From Gammaproteobacteria bacterium (GTDB lineage: Bacteria; Pseudomonadota; Gammaproteobacteria; Chromatiales; Chromatiaceae): DNA of 57,279 nt. The stretch covers positions 1 to 57,279 of the forward strand of contig JASJCU010000011.1 of NCBI GenBank assembly GCA_030065815.1. Direction: 5' to 3'. The position numbers and the translations under genes were made by a program. Below are positions 1 to 12,188 of the stretch, in pieces (within the stretch, counting starts at the first letter, position 1; the number at the start of each line of letters is the position of its first letter). Under the pieces are notes generated by a model. That model ran no database searches and had not been told where the DNA came from. It was given only the letters and a program-made list of their open reading frames with translations.

Positions 1-60
1 CTGTCGGCCCTCGGCCCTCGGCCCTCGGCCCTCGGCCCTCGGCCCTCGGCCCTCGGCCCT
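1..60. repeat. Heptamer tandem repeat (CGGCCCT)n downstream of hemY
   Basis: About eight head-to-tail copies of a 7-base unit CGGCCCT fill the window from its first base, so the array probably extends beyond the window. It ends a few bases before the hemY stop codon. The same heptamer, with GGGCCTA and GGGCCGA variants, recurs between soeC and soeB near 13.9 kb. A heptamer array in non-coding sequence resembles the short tandemly repeated repetitive sequences known from several bacteria; no function can be read from it. Confidence 0.9.
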
Positions 61-66
61 TTGCTC

Positions 67-1371
67 TCAGCCCGTCGGCTCCGGGTCACCCTTGTCGAGC
101 GCAGCGTGCGGCGGTGTCGGCGGCTGTTCGTCGAGCATCGGCCGGTTGGCCTTGGTCTTACCGATCTCCTGCGGCAGCGGCACCGGCTCCGGGCCGCCGG
201 TCCCCGACAGGCCCTTGCGATAGACCTCGATCGCCTTGTCCGGCTCGCGCATGCGCTCGAGCAGCTGGCCGAGCTCGCGGTAGGCCTGCGCCGGGCCGTT
301 GCGCGCGATACAGGCCTCGAGGTAACCGCGCGCCTTGCCCCATAGCTGCGCGCGCAGGCTCAGCCGGCCGAGCGTCAGCAGCAGCGTCGGATCGTCGGGG
401 TGATCGGCGACGAAGCGCTCCATCGTCGACAGCTGCTTGCCGGGCTCGGCGCCGTCGAGCAGGCCGTAGGTCTCGACCAGGCCGGCGTCCCACTGCTTCT
501 TCAGCGCGTCGCGCAGCAGCTGCTCGGCGCGGTGGTCCTGGCCCATCTCCTGCAGATAGCCGGCATAGTCGCCGAGCAGCTGCGGGTCGCTGCGCAGCGC
601 GCGCGGCACGTCCGCCCAGGCCATGCCGAGGCGGCGTTCGTCCTGCGCCAGGAAGGCCTGTTCGAGCAGCGCCCGGTGGGTCCGGATCTCGAGCCGCTGC
701 AGGCTCTCCTCGTCGTCGACCTTGCGCCGACGCAGCTCCGGCAGCAGCTCGCGCAGGTGCTCCCAGTCGCCGAGCTGCTCGTACAGGCGGCGCAGCAGGC
801 GCAGCACGTAGTTGTGCCGGGGCGCGACGCTGCGCAGGTGCTTGAGCGTCGCCAGCGCCTGCTCGAGCTGCTGGTCGGCGAGCTGCAGCTCGGCCTGGGT
901 CAGGCTGACCGCGACGTCGGCCGACGGCATCGCGTCGTGGGCCAGGCGGATGTAGCCGTCGCGCCGGTCGTGGGCGCCCTGCAGCTGCGCGGCGCGGGCC
1001 GCCGCGAGGTAGTTGAGCAGCGGCGTCTCGGAACGGTCGGCGAAGCGCACCAGGCGTTTCTCGGCGCTGCGCCAGTTGCCCTCCGACATCTCCAGCAGAC
1101 CGCGCGTCATCGCCTGCTGCGCGAGCCGCGAGCCGCGCCGCTGTTTCCAGTCGCGCACGTCCTGCGGCAGGTGCAAGGTGCGTACGACCAGGCGGATGCC
1201 GAAGTACAGCAGGCCGAACAGCAGCGCGATCAGCATCAGCAGCAGCGCCAGGCTCATCTCGACCGTGTAGTTGCCGAACGACAGCAGCACGTAGCCGGTG
1301 TCGCGGCTGAGCACGACGCCGATGCCGGCGCCGGCGACGACGAACAGCCAGACCTTAAGCAGTGTGCTCAT
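67..1371 (-). CDS. hemY: HemY-like TPR protein of heme biosynthesis
   Basis: The 434-residue protein starts with two hydrophobic segments (about residues 5-22 and 38-62), as in the HemY_N domain. A long helical, arginine-rich and alanine-rich region follows that looks like tetratricopeptide repeats (for example LLLTLGRLSLRAQLWGKA). This is the proteobacterial inner-membrane HemY, not the Gram-positive protoporphyrinogen oxidase of the same name. Its role in late porphyrin metabolism is not fully settled. It is the last gene of a minus-strand hemC-hemD-hemX-hemY series, and its ATG overlaps the end of hemX by four bases, so the two are probably translationally coupled. The C-terminus is proline-rich and may be disordered. 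Confidence 0.9.
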   Translation of the reverse strand: MSTLLKVWLFVVAGAGIGVVLSRDTGYVLLSFGNYTVEMSLALLLMLIALLFGLLYFGIRLVVRTLHLPQDVRDWKQRRGSRLAQQAMTRGLLEMSEGNWRSAEKRLVRFADRSETPLLNYLAAARAAQLQGAHDRRDGYIRLAHDAMPSADVAVSLTQAELQLADQQLEQALATLKHLRSVAPRHNYVLRLLRRLYEQLGDWEHLRELLPELRRRKVDDEESLQRLEIRTHRALLEQAFLAQDERRLGMAWADVPRALRSDPQLLGDYAGYLQEMGQDHRAEQLLRDALKKQWDAGLVETYGLLDGAEPGKQLSTMERFVADHPDDPTLLLTLGRLSLRAQLWGKARGYLEACIARNGPAQAYRELGQLLERMREPDKAIEVYRKGLSGTGGPEPVPLPQEIGKTKANRPMLDEQPPTPPHAALDKGDPEPTG

Positions 1372-2639
1372 TGCGTCCCGGTCCCGCCCTCGGCGGCCGG
1401 CAGCGGATCACCGCCCGGGGCCACGTCGTCGAGCAGCTGGCGGCGCACGCGCAGCGCGCGCAACGACTGGCTGAGGTCGGGCAGCTCGGGCTCGAGCTCG
1501 ACCCCGAGCAGCGTGTCGAGCGTGTCGCGCAGCGCCGCGGTCGTGCCGTCGCCCGGCTCGAAGTACGTGGCCAGCCATTCGCTGGCCGTGCCCAGGTTGT
1601 CGCGGAACAGGGCCTGGTCGCCGCGCGCGATGCCGAGGCGCGCGGCCTCGAGCTGCAGCTTGAGGTTTTCGTAGAGGAAGAACTGCTGCTCGGGCGGCAG
1701 CATCGCCTGTACCGGCTGGTCGCGCTCGCGGATGCGTACCGCGTCCTTGAAACCCGACCACAGGTCGTCGAGCAGCGTGTCCCAGCTGCGTTCGCCGGGT
1801 TCGCGCGCGACCCGCTCGGGCAGCGTGCGCTCGGGCCCGATGGTCGCACGCGCGATCTTCAGCTGCGGGATCTGTTCGATCGCGGCTGCCAGGCGCGCCG
1901 CCATACCGGCGCTGTCCGGCGCCTCGAAAGCGGCCAGCTTGGCGATGTCGCGCGCGATCTGGGCGCGCACGCCGGCCCAGCCCGGGTCCTGGGTGTCGCG
2001 CAGGCGCTGGTCGGCGAGTTCGAGCGCGACCTGCGCGGTGCCGGTGTCGCGCGCCAGGATCAACCGGTGGTTGGCGATGCGCAGCAGGTAATCGACCTCG
2101 GCGATGATCCACTGCGTGCCCGAGCGGCCGACACGGCGGTGCACGTCGGCGACCGCGGCGCGCAGCTCGGCCTCGCGTTCCTGCAGGCGCAGGTTCTCGT
2201 CGGCGAGTCGCTGTTCCTGCTGCACGAAGGCCTGCTTGGCCTCGTCGACGGCGAGGCGCTGCTGGCTCAGCACGTCGCGCTGTTCGTCGAGTGCGCCGGC
2301 CTGCGACGCGAGTGCCGCGGTCGCCTCGGTCACGCGCCGCTGCAGCGCCTGTTGCTGACCGGCGGCCTCGCCGATACGCGCGTCCAGCGCCGCGAGTTCG
2401 GCGTTGACGTCGGTCCAGTAGCGGTACGCGAAGACGCCGGCGGCGGCGACCGCGAGCAACGCCAGCAGTGCGAGTACGATCGCCAGCACCCCCGACCGTC
2501 CCGACTTGGCGGCGGCCGGCGGCGCGCCGTCGTCGGCCGGTGCCACGGCATCGCCGTCGGCCGGCGTGTCGCTGGCGCCGTCGTCTGGCTCCGGCTGGAC
2601 GTCGATCACGACGCCGGGCTTGGGATCGTCTTGGTTCAT
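1368..2639 (-). CDS. hemX: HemX (uroporphyrinogen-III C-methyltransferase-like protein)
   Basis: The protein has 423 residues. An acidic, proline-rich N-terminus of about 45 residues precedes one transmembrane segment (about residues 50-72). A long coiled-coil follows (AALDARIGEAAGQQQALQRR onward), then a helical periplasmic domain. This is the layout of gammaproteobacterial HemX. Family members are often named uroporphyrinogen-III methyltransferase, but no SAM-binding methyltransferase motif is visible here, so enzymatic activity should not be assumed. It lies between hemD (77-base gap) and hemY (4-base overlap) and is probably co-transcribed with them. Confidence 0.9.
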   Translation of the reverse strand: MNQDDPKPGVVIDVQPEPDDGASDTPADGDAVAPADDGAPPAAAKSGRSGVLAIVLALLALLAVAAAGVFAYRYWTDVNAELAALDARIGEAAGQQQALQRRVTEATAALASQAGALDEQRDVLSQQRLAVDEAKQAFVQQEQRLADENLRLQEREAELRAAVADVHRRVGRSGTQWIIAEVDYLLRIANHRLILARDTGTAQVALELADQRLRDTQDPGWAGVRAQIARDIAKLAAFEAPDSAGMAARLAAAIEQIPQLKIARATIGPERTLPERVAREPGERSWDTLLDDLWSGFKDAVRIRERDQPVQAMLPPEQQFFLYENLKLQLEAARLGIARGDQALFRDNLGTASEWLATYFEPGDGTTAALRDTLDTLLGVELEPELPDLSQSLRALRVRRQLLDDVAPGGDPLPAAEGGTGTQ

Positions 2640-2715
2640 GGCGATGGGCTACCGGAAACGCTGCAGGTTAGGGGTGGTGGTGGAGAAGACTGCCTAAGCC
2701 TAGCAAAGCTGCCGT

Positions 2716-3501
2716 TCAGGCGACATCGTCGTTGACCGCGCACAGGGTGTCGACGACGTCGTCGTCGCGCGCCGACGCGGCGACGTGGACGACCGCGCAG
2801 CCGCGCGCGGCCGCATGCTCGGCGAGGCGCTGGCTGACGACGACCAGCGGCGTGTCGCGCAGGTGTTGCACGCCGTCGTCGCCGAGCAGCGTGAACAGGT
2901 TGTCGAGGATTGCCTGGCTGCTCGCGGTGACGACGTCGACCAGCTGCGACCAGCCGCGCACCAGGTTGTCGGTGGCCGCCGGTCGCTGCGGCAGGCGGCG
3001 GCGATAGACCTCGACCTGGCGGACATCGGCACCGCGCGCCTCGAGGGTGTCGCGGATCAGCTCGCGGCCGCCGTTGCCGCGCAGCACGAACACCGTTCTG
3101 CCGGTCATGTCGCGCAATGCCGGCAGCGCCAGCAGGCCCTCGCTGTCCATGCGTTCGGGGACCTGCGTCGGGTCGAGGCCGACCTCGCGCAGCGCGCGCG
3201 CGGTCGCACTGCCGACCGCGGCGACGCCGATGTCGAGCGGTAGCTGGTCGGGCAGTAGCGGAAACGCATACTGCACCGCATTGGCGCTGACGAAGATCAG
3301 CAGGTCGGCGTCGCGCGCCGCATCGAGCTGCGCGCGTGCGGCATGCTTGTCGACCGGGCCGAGGATCTCGAGCGCCGGGAAGCGTACCGGACGGCCGTGG
3401 GCGCGTTCGATCAGTTCGCACAGGCGCGTCGACTGCTGCGCCGGACGCGTGACCAGCACGCTCAGGCCGGCCAGGTCGCAGGGCGGTGGCGTGGCGTCCA
3501 A
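2716..3501 (-). CDS. hemD: Uroporphyrinogen-III synthase
   Basis: HemD closes hydroxymethylbilane to uroporphyrinogen III, inverting ring D. The protein shows the usual two-lobe pattern: an N-terminal VLVTRPAQQS segment, then VSANAVQYAFP and VGSATARALREVG, and in the second lobe VFVLRGNGGRELI and VTASSQAILDNL. No ATG lies near the expected N-terminus. I place the start at a TTG (3501) giving 261 residues beginning MDATPPPCDLAG. A CTG at 3513 overlapping the hemC stop is another option. An open frame continues upstream across hemC but is not HemD-like. hemC lies directly upstream, so translation coupling is likely. Confidence 0.85.
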   Translation of the reverse strand: MDATPPPCDLAGLSVLVTRPAQQSTRLCELIERAHGRPVRFPALEILGPVDKHAARAQLDAARDADLLIFVSANAVQYAFPLLPDQLPLDIGVAAVGSATARALREVGLDPTQVPERMDSEGLLALPALRDMTGRTVFVLRGNGGRELIRDTLEARGADVRQVEVYRRRLPQRPAATDNLVRGWSQLVDVVTASSQAILDNLFTLLGDDGVQHLRDTPLVVVSQRLAEHAAARGCAVVHVAASARDDDVVDTLCAVNDDVA

Positions 3502-3509
3502 GCCGGCGT

Positions 3510-4442
3510 TCAGGCGTCGGCGTAGAGTTCGCGCAGGATCTCGGCCGCGCCGTGGTCGAGCAGTTCCTCGGCGAGCGCCGTGCCGAGGCGCTCGGCGTCG
3601 GCCTGCGGGCCGCGGGTCTCGGCGCGCACGATCTCGCTGCCGTCGACGGTGCCGACCAGCCCGCGCAGGTGCAGTTCGCCGTCGGCCAGGGTCGCGTGGC
3701 CGCCGATCGGTACCTGGCAGCCGCCTTCGAGGCGGTGGTTCAGCGCCCGCTCGGCGCCGACACAGGCCGCCGTGTCGACATGGTGCAGCGGTGCGAGCAG
3801 GTCGTTGATCCGGGCGTCGTCGCTGCGACACTCGATGCCGATCGCGCCCTGGCCGATCGCCGGCAGGCTGTGATCGGTGCTGATGAAGTCACGGACACGG
3901 TCGGCGAAACCGAGGCGCTTGAGGCCGGCCGCGGCGAGGATGATGGCGTCGTAGTCGCCGTCGTCGAGCTTGCGCAGGCGGGTGTTGACGTTGCCGCGCA
4001 GCGCGATGATCTCGAGGTCGGGTCGGCGGTCGGCGAGCTGGCACTGACGGCGCAGGCTCGACGTGCCGACGCGCGCCCCGTCGGGCAGTGCCGCGAGGTC
4101 GGCGTGGTCGTTCGACACGAAGGCGTCGCGCGGGTCCTCGCGCTCGAGGATCACGGCCAGGTGCAGGCCGTCGGGCAGCGCGACCGGCACGTCCTTCATC
4201 GAATGCACGGCGATGTCGGCGGCGCCGTCGAGCATGCGCTGTTCGAGTTCCTTGACGAACAGGCCCTTGCCGCCGATCTTGGCCAGTGGCGTGTCGAGGA
4301 TCTTGTCGCCCTGGGTGCTCATGCCGAGGATCTCGACCGCGAGCCCCGGGTGCGCCTCGCGCAGCGCCGCGGCGACGTGCTCGGCCTGCCACATGGCCAG
4401 CGGGGACTTGCGGGTTGCGATACGGACGGGCTGCGCGGACAT
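3510..4442 (-). CDS. hemC: Porphobilinogen deaminase (hydroxymethylbilane synthase)
   Basis: HemC joins four porphobilinogen units into hydroxymethylbilane on a dipyrromethane cofactor. The 310-residue length is typical. Visible family motifs are [17 protein letters not shown] at the N-terminus, [41 protein letters not shown] and the cofactor-attachment loop [11 protein letters not shown] with its conserved cysteine. The ATG at 4442 fits the family start; the frame is open further upstream but that extension is not conserved-looking. It is the first gene of the hemCDXY series and is divergent from the thioredoxin gene. Confidence 0.97.
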   Translation of the reverse strand: MSAQPVRIATRKSPLAMWQAEHVAAALREAHPGLAVEILGMSTQGDKILDTPLAKIGGKGLFVKELEQRMLDGAADIAVHSMKDVPVALPDGLHLAVILEREDPRDAFVSNDHADLAALPDGARVGTSSLRRQCQLADRRPDLEIIALRGNVNTRLRKLDDGDYDAIILAAAGLKRLGFADRVRDFISTDHSLPAIGQGAIGIECRSDDARINDLLAPLHHVDTAACVGAERALNHRLEGGCQVPIGGHATLADGELHLRGLVGTVDGSEIVRAETRGPQADAERLGTALAEELLDHGAAEILRELYADA

Positions 4443-4570
4443 GGCGGTGCGGAGACGGGTTGTCGAACAAGACACCAATGCTACTGGCCCGCGCCGCTCC
4501 TGACAAAGCCGGTGCGGCCGCGGCGTTGGCGCCGGGTTACAATCGCCGGCGATTCGCCGGAGGATTTGCG

Positions 4571-4714
4571 ATGCACACACCGTCGGCCGCGGCGTCAGCG
4601 GCCGCGATCGACTGCCGGCCACCGCGCCGGTCGACCGGGGCTGCGCCGGCAACGATCGGTCCCGTGGCCGCGCCGGCAATGCGGCTGCAGCGCGCGCGGC
4701 GTGCTGGCCCATGA
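4571..4714 (+). CDS. Possible 47-residue leader ORF coupled to thioredoxin
   Basis: An ATG at 4571 is preceded at good spacing by a strong Shine-Dalgarno run (GGAGGA near 4559-4564). The frame stops in an ATGA overlap with the thioredoxin start at 4711. The peptide is alanine- and arginine-rich with no recognisable domain. A TACAAT hexamer near 4539 could be a -10 element. The ribosome site and coupling suggest it is translated, perhaps only to deliver ribosomes to the thioredoxin gene, which has no obvious site of its own. The composition could also be chance in high-GC DNA. Confidence 0.4.
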   Translation: MHTPSAAASAAAIDCRPPRRSTGAAPATIGPVAAPAMRLQRARRAGP

Positions 4715-5058
4715 CCGCCGCGCTGATCTTCGATGTCGACGTCGACGCCTTCGCCGAGCGCGTCCTCGGCGCGTCGCATGCGACCCCGCTGCTGGTCGAT
4801 TTCTGGGCCGACTGGTGCGCGCCGTGCCACGCGATCTCGCCGCACCTGGCGCAGGTCGTCGCCGACCTCGGCGGGCGCGTGCGCCTGGCCAAGGTCGAGG
4901 TCGACGTCGGCGACAACATGAAGCTCGCCGGGCGCTACCAGGTGCGCGGCTTCCCGACCGTGATGCTGATCCGCGACGGCGACGAGCTGGCCCGTTTCAG
5001 CGGTGCACGTGCGGCCAGCTGGATCGAACGCTGGATCGACGAGTACCTGCCGGGGTGA
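4711..5058 (+). CDS. Thioredoxin-like protein with CAPC active site
   Basis: A 115-residue single-domain thioredoxin fold. The redox site is WCAPC (Cys36 and Cys39), and the cis-proline loop GFPTVML is present. [13 protein letters not shown] and the final [12 protein letters not shown] helix match the family. Most thioredoxins carry CGPC, so the alanine marks a divergent subgroup and may shift redox potential. No signal peptide is seen, so it should act in the cytoplasm, reducing disulfides. The gene is divergent from hemC and overlaps a short upstream frame by four bases. Substrates cannot be inferred. Confidence 0.88.
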   Translation: MTAALIFDVDVDAFAERVLGASHATPLLVDFWADWCAPCHAISPHLAQVVADLGGRVRLAKVEVDVGDNMKLAGRYQVRGFPTVMLIRDGDELARFSGARAASWIERWIDEYLPG

Positions 5059-5322
5059 CGCGACCCGCCAATCGGGTCTGGCGGGGCGCCTTCGGGGCGG
5101 CCTGCAGGCGCTGAGTGCGCGTCCGCGGTCGTTCAAGGACCGCCGCCGGCGGCCGCTATCCAGTAGTAGCGATAGCCCCGGCCGGTGCCAGGCACCGACG
5201 GGTCGATCCTCCTCTGGCGCATGAAGCGCATTCGATGGGGCCGCCGCGCGGTTTGTGGCAGGCCCCTTTTTTTCCTTGTTTGCTGACCAGGCCGCCAATG
5301 CGGTGGCTGCGCCGCCAACGCA

Positions 5323-5346
5323 CAAAAGGGCGCCGAGGCGCCCTTT
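5323..5346 (-). terminator. Hairpin terminator of the small exported-protein gene
   Basis: A near-perfect inverted repeat, AAAGGGCGCC-GA-GGCGCCCTTT, lies about 25 bases past the stop codon of the minus-strand gene ending at 5370. Read on the minus strand the stem is followed by a short T run. The rest of 5059-5369 shows no gene. Confidence 0.7.
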
Positions 5347-5369
5347 GCGTGAGGGGTTGCGAGCGTGGC

Positions 5370-5666
5370 TTACGACAGCGACGGATCGAGCTCCTGGGTA
5401 CCGATGTTCTGCTGGTACTCGAACACGGTGCGCTCACCGGTGACCGACGGGTTGCCGGCGCTCTCGAGCGTCGGGAACAGGTTCGGCGTGTCGACGGCGA
5501 CCTGGTAGGCGAAGTTGCGGTCGGCGTCGACGTTGACCGAGACGGCGCCTTCGGTGGCCAGCGTGGTGAACAGCTCCGGCGTGCCGATCTGCTTTTCGTG
5601 GTCGAACGAAGCAGCCTGGGCGAGGCCGGCGGACAGGACGAGGGCGGTGGCGATCAGGGTTTTCAT
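5370..5666 (-). CDS. Small exported protein with internal repeats
   Basis: The start at 5666 gives 98 residues and follows a GGAGA ribosome site; an upstream in-frame ATG five codons earlier is less likely. The N-terminus MKTLIATALVLSAGLAQA is a clear signal peptide with cleavage after AQA. The mature part has two copies of a roughly 30-residue unit of the form TPxLFxTLxxxGxxSV...FxYQ, then a third truncated start (IGTQELDPSL). I do not recognise the family. The protein should be periplasmic or secreted. A terminator follows, so the gene seems monocistronic. Confidence 0.8.
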   Translation of the reverse strand: MKTLIATALVLSAGLAQAASFDHEKQIGTPELFTTLATEGAVSVNVDADRNFAYQVAVDTPNLFPTLESAGNPSVTGERTVFEYQQNIGTQELDPSLS

Positions 5667-5852
5667 GGTGGTGGTCTCCAATAGTTGTCTTCAGTTTGCG
5701 GTCGCCGTGTTGCGACCTTGCCGATAGAGACCCGGGTCGGGGGGATCTTTTTTCACGGGTGGGGAACTTTTCTGGCCGCCGCGGCTGGTGGGAGTTGACC
5801 GGAGTGTGCCGTGTCGCCCGCGGTGGCGTACCACCTACGACAGAAACGAGGG

Positions 5853-6562
5853 GTCTGTTCGCGCTTCGCGCGGGGTTGTTTTGGATGCGCTCGGCGGAGC
5901 GCGCCCGCCCTTCTTTCTTTTGCTTGCCCAAAAGAAAGAAGGCAAAGAAAAGGGCACCCCGAAGGCTTGGTCTCCGCTTCGCTCCGACTGCCCTGCGCTC
6001 CTCGGCACAAAACGGGCGCTGCGGAACTCCCTCGCTGCGCTCGGTCAGACAGTCCTCGCGCTTGTCCGTTTTGTACCTGCGGTGCTCGGCTGCACCAACG
6101 GGGATCCCGGGGACTCCGTAGCCGGTCGTGGCGGTCTTGGGGATAGCCGCCAAGCCTGCAGGACGCACCCCAGTCCCGTTGACGCCGCCGAGCATCGCAG
6201 GGGTTTTCGGAGGCAAACGCGTGCATGTCTGACCGACCGAAGGGAGGGAGTTCACGCGCGCCGAAAACGCCGAGAAGCGCAGGGAACCCCTCGTCGCAGA
6301 CGAGGGGCAAGTCGTCGGGGGCCTTTTCTTTTGGGCACTTTTCTTTGTTCGGCACTTCCTTGTGCCTCACCCCTGGGCGGGGCTTCGCGAAAATCCGCTC
6401 CAGGCGGATTTTTTGGGCCAGCAAAGACCATGGCCGCAGGAGCGGCCATATCAGCCGAAGGCTGACCCTTAGGGCGAACGCCAAGGACGGCGTGAGTAAA
6501 AGTACCGCGGGCGCGCTCCTCCGAGCGCTTTCAAAAACCATCCCGCGCGTCAGCGCGACCAA
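5853..6562. repeat. R1 copy A: large nested-palindrome intergenic element
   Basis: The region between the exported protein and tsaC holds no credible gene. It matches a second copy near 12.2-12.8 kb in inverted orientation and a partial copy at the window end. Both ends carry a related inverted terminal segment, GTTCGCGCTGACGCGCGG followed by GCGCTCGGCGGAGCGC. Next comes a palindrome of the TTTCTTTTGCTTGCCC type, and further inward are paired blocks such as CTCCCTCGCTGCGCTCGGTC. The two halves are therefore imperfect inverted repeats of each other. This copy has an extra segment of about 150 bases near its right end. Short frames across it are not protein-like. Confidence 0.85.
6390..6414 (+). 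terminator. Orphan terminator-like hairpin inside R1 copy A
   Basis: AAAATCCGC, a five-base loop and GCGGATT followed by a run of T form a textbook intrinsic terminator on the plus strand. It lies in the extra segment (about 6348-6497) that copy B of the repeat lacks. No plus-strand gene ends here, so it may protect tsaC from read-through or be cargo of the inserted segment. Confidence 0.65.
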
Positions 6563-6647
6563 ATACCACCTGCCACACGCGCCAAAACGACGGCGAATGC
6601 GTGCAGAATCGTGCCCTGCCAACAACATCACCAGCAACCGCCAACCG

Positions 6648-7211
6648 ATGAGTAGCAAGCGCTCGTTCCGCCTGCAGATCGCCGCACGCCGACTGCGCGA
6701 TGGCGCCGTCGTCGCCTACCCTACAGAGGCCGTGTTCGGCCTGGGGTGCGACCCGCTCAACCGCGACGCCGTGTACCGCCTGCTCGCGTTGAAAGGTCGT
6801 CCGGTCGACAAGGGCCTGATCCTGATCGCGTCCAGCGCGGTGCAGCTGCGGCCGTTTGTCGAGCCGCCGACCGCCGAGATCCGGCAGCGGCTCGACGCGA
6901 CCTGGCCCGGGCCGGTGACCTGGCTGCTGCCGGCGCGCCCCGAGACGCCGCGCTGGCTGCGTGGCAGCCACGCGTCGATAGCCGTGCGCGTGACCGCCCA
7001 CCCGCTGGCCGCGGCGCTTTGCGACGCGTTCGGCGGGCCGCTGGTCTCGACCAGCGCCAACACCAGCGGGCGCCCGCCCGCGCGAACGTCGCTGCAGGTG
7101 CGTCTGCGCTGCCCCGGCGTCGACCACATCGTCAGCGGGGCGACCGGCGGCGCGGCGCGGCCGAGCAGTATCCGCGACGCACTCAGCGGCAAGGAGCTGC
7201 GCGCCGGCTGA
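6648..7211 (+). CDS. tsaC: Threonylcarbamoyl-AMP synthase (YrdC/TsaC)
   Basis: TsaC makes threonylcarbamoyl-adenylate from threonine, bicarbonate and ATP for the t6A37 modification of ANN-decoding tRNAs. The 187-residue single YrdC domain shows VAYPTEAVFGLGCDP near the N-terminus, then LLALKGRPVDKGLILIAS, WPGPVTWLLPA and the STSANTSG motif. The lack of a C-terminal extension separates it from Sua5. The start at 6648 is the first methionine consistent with family length; the open frame continues upstream into repeat DNA. It sits between R1 and the succinate dehydrogenase operon. Confidence 0.95.
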   Translation: MSSKRSFRLQIAARRLRDGAVVAYPTEAVFGLGCDPLNRDAVYRLLALKGRPVDKGLILIASSAVQLRPFVEPPTAEIRQRLDATWPGPVTWLLPARPETPRWLRGSHASIAVRVTAHPLAAALCDAFGGPLVSTSANTSGRPPARTSLQVRLRCPGVDHIVSGATGGAARPSSIRDALSGKELRAG

Positions 7212-7358
7212 CCCGGCGCCGGGGGGGCCGTCTGCCGCCGCGACCAGGCCGGCGACCTGCCGCGTTATTGATCCGCAACAGTCGACGCAAGGCCGTGCTG
7301 CGGTAGTCTGGATCGAATGACGCCATGGGTGCGCCGCCACACGGTAGGAAGTCGCGCC

Positions 7359-8042
7359 GTGAATCGCATGTTACGCCTGTTCCGCACGTCGATCGGCAGC
7401 AAGCTGCTGGTCGCGGCGACAGGCGCGGCACTGATCGGATTCCTGTTCGTCCACGCCGCAGGCAACCTGCTCGTGCTCAAGGGTGCGGATGCGCTCAACG
7501 GCTACGCCGACTGGCTGCAGGGTCACCCGCTGCTGTGGGGATTTCGCGCCGGGCTGTTGCTGCTGTTCGCGGTGCATATCGGCGTATCGATCCGCCTCGC
7601 ACACGAGAACCGTGCCGCCCGCCCGCACCGCTACCGGCGCATCGCGCGCCTCGGTTCACGCCTGCCAGGGCGCCTGATGCCGGTCAGCGGCGGTCTGCTG
7701 CTGGCGTTCCTGGTCTTCCACCTGCTGCACCTGACGGTGCGCACGGTCGGCCCGATGGTCGAGCCGCTGCACGACGGCAGCGGCCGTGTCGATGTCTACG
7801 GCCTGCTGGTCGCCGGCTTCTCCGAGCCGTGGATTGCTGCCGTCTACGTCGCTGCGATGGTGCTGCTCGGCCTGCACCTGGTGCACGCGATCGAGGCCCT
7901 GTTCCAGACGCTCGGGTTCAACCACGACAGCTACCAGCCGCTGATCCGCGTGCTCGGGCCGGCGCTCGCCCTGCTGATCGCCGGCGGCTTCGCGTCGATA
8001 CCGCTGCTGGTGCTGGTCGGCGTGATCGGGGGCGGGAGCTGA
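7359..8042 (+). CDS. sdhC: Succinate dehydrogenase/fumarate reductase cytochrome b subunit (b558 family)
   Basis: About 227 residues with five hydrophobic segments. Histidines sit in the contexts [24 protein letters not shown] and LHLVHAIE, which fits the four ligands of a diheme type-B quinone-reactive subunit like Wolinella FrdC. It anchors the flavoprotein and iron-sulfur subunits encoded just downstream (one-base gap, then a 4-base overlap). I prefer a GTG start at 7359 because AGGAAG lies about seven bases upstream. An ATG at 7317 would add 14 residues and an ATG at 7368 would remove three. Confidence 0.88.
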   Translation: MNRMLRLFRTSIGSKLLVAATGAALIGFLFVHAAGNLLVLKGADALNGYADWLQGHPLLWGFRAGLLLLFAVHIGVSIRLAHENRAARPHRYRRIARLGSRLPGRLMPVSGGLLLAFLVFHLLHLTVRTVGPMVEPLHDGSGRVDVYGLLVAGFSEPWIAAVYVAAMVLLGLHLVHAIEALFQTLGFNHDSYQPLIRVLGPALALLIAGGFASIPLLVLVGVIGGGS

Positions 8043-8043
8043 A

Positions 8044-9965
<1,922 letters not shown>

Positions 9966-9969
<4 letters not shown>

Positions 9970-10751
9970 ACTTCACGCTGCACATCTGGCGTCAGCCCGG
10001 CAGGAACGAGACCGGGGCCTTCGAGACCCATGCCGTCACCGGCATCAGTCCCGACCTGTCGTTCCTCGAGATGCTCGACGTGCTCAACGAGGAGCTGGTC
10101 GGGCGCGGCGAGGCGCCGATCGCGTTCGACCACGACTGCCGCGAAGGCATCTGCGGCTCGTGCGCGATGGTCATCAACGGTGACCCCCACGGCCCACTGC
10201 CGGGAACGACGACCTGTCAGCTGTACATGCGCCATTTTGACGACGGTGCCGAGATCACCGTCGAGCCGTGGCGTGCACGTGCGTTCCCGGTGCTGCGCGA
10301 CCTGATCGTCGACCGCGGCGCGCTCGACGCGATCGTCCAGGCCGGCGGCTACGTCTCGGTGAACAGCGGCGCCGCACCCGATGCGCACACCGTCACGGTC
10401 GCCAAGCAGGCCGCTGACGCGGCCTTCGAGGCGGCCGCGTGCATCGGCTGCGGCGCCTGTGTCGCGGCCTGCCCGAACGGTTCGGCGATGCTGTTCACGG
10501 CGGCCAAGGTCGTGCAGTACGCGTTGTTGCCGCAAGGCGCACCGGAGCGCAGCCGACGTGTCATCGGCATGGTCGAGACCATGGACGCGGCCGGTTTCGG
10601 CAACTGCAGCAACCACTACGCCTGCGTCGAGGCCTGTCCCAAGGAGATCCCGCTGTACACGATCGCGCGCCTGAACCGCGAATTCCTCGGCGCCGCACTG
10701 GGCAGCCGCGAGTTCATTGAGCTGGAGCGTCCGCACGCGCACGAGGAATGA
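9966..10751 (+). CDS. sdhB: Succinate dehydrogenase/fumarate reductase iron-sulfur subunit
   Basis: The 261-residue subunit carries electrons between flavin and hemes. Three clusters are visible: [2Fe-2S] in CREGICGSC plus a later Cys, [4Fe-4S] in [12 protein letters not shown], and [3Fe-4S] in [12 protein letters not shown]. It begins with GTG inside a GTGA overlap with the sdhA stop, so the three subunits form one operon. An R2 repeat begins about ten bases after the stop. Confidence 0.95.
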
Positions 10752-12017
<1,266 letters not shown>

Positions 12018-12188
12018 GGGTTGCTTCCGATGTTGGGCTGGTTGCGTGGTCGTCGCGGATAGGCATGCCGGTTGGATGAATGGAACGCTGCTTGTTCGCG
12101 CTTTCGCGCGAGATTTGTTGTCGATGCCGGCGACAATACGCGCCCCCGGTTTGTGTATTTCCGCTTGCTGTTGGTCCGAGGCAGAGGG

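Noticed and set aside
1-60. CRISPR-like array at the window start
   Set aside because: The 7-base unit has no spacers, so it is a simple tandem repeat.
2716-3831. Longer HemD frame extending 110 codons into hemC
   Set aside because: The extension overlaps hemC coding sequence and is arginine-rich shadow sequence. HemD family length fits a start near 3501.
5753-6658. Several 100-300 codon frames across R1 copy A, and similar ones in copy B
   Set aside because: They run through palindromic repeat DNA, have low-complexity Arg/Pro/Ala content and differ between copies. No ribosome sites support them.
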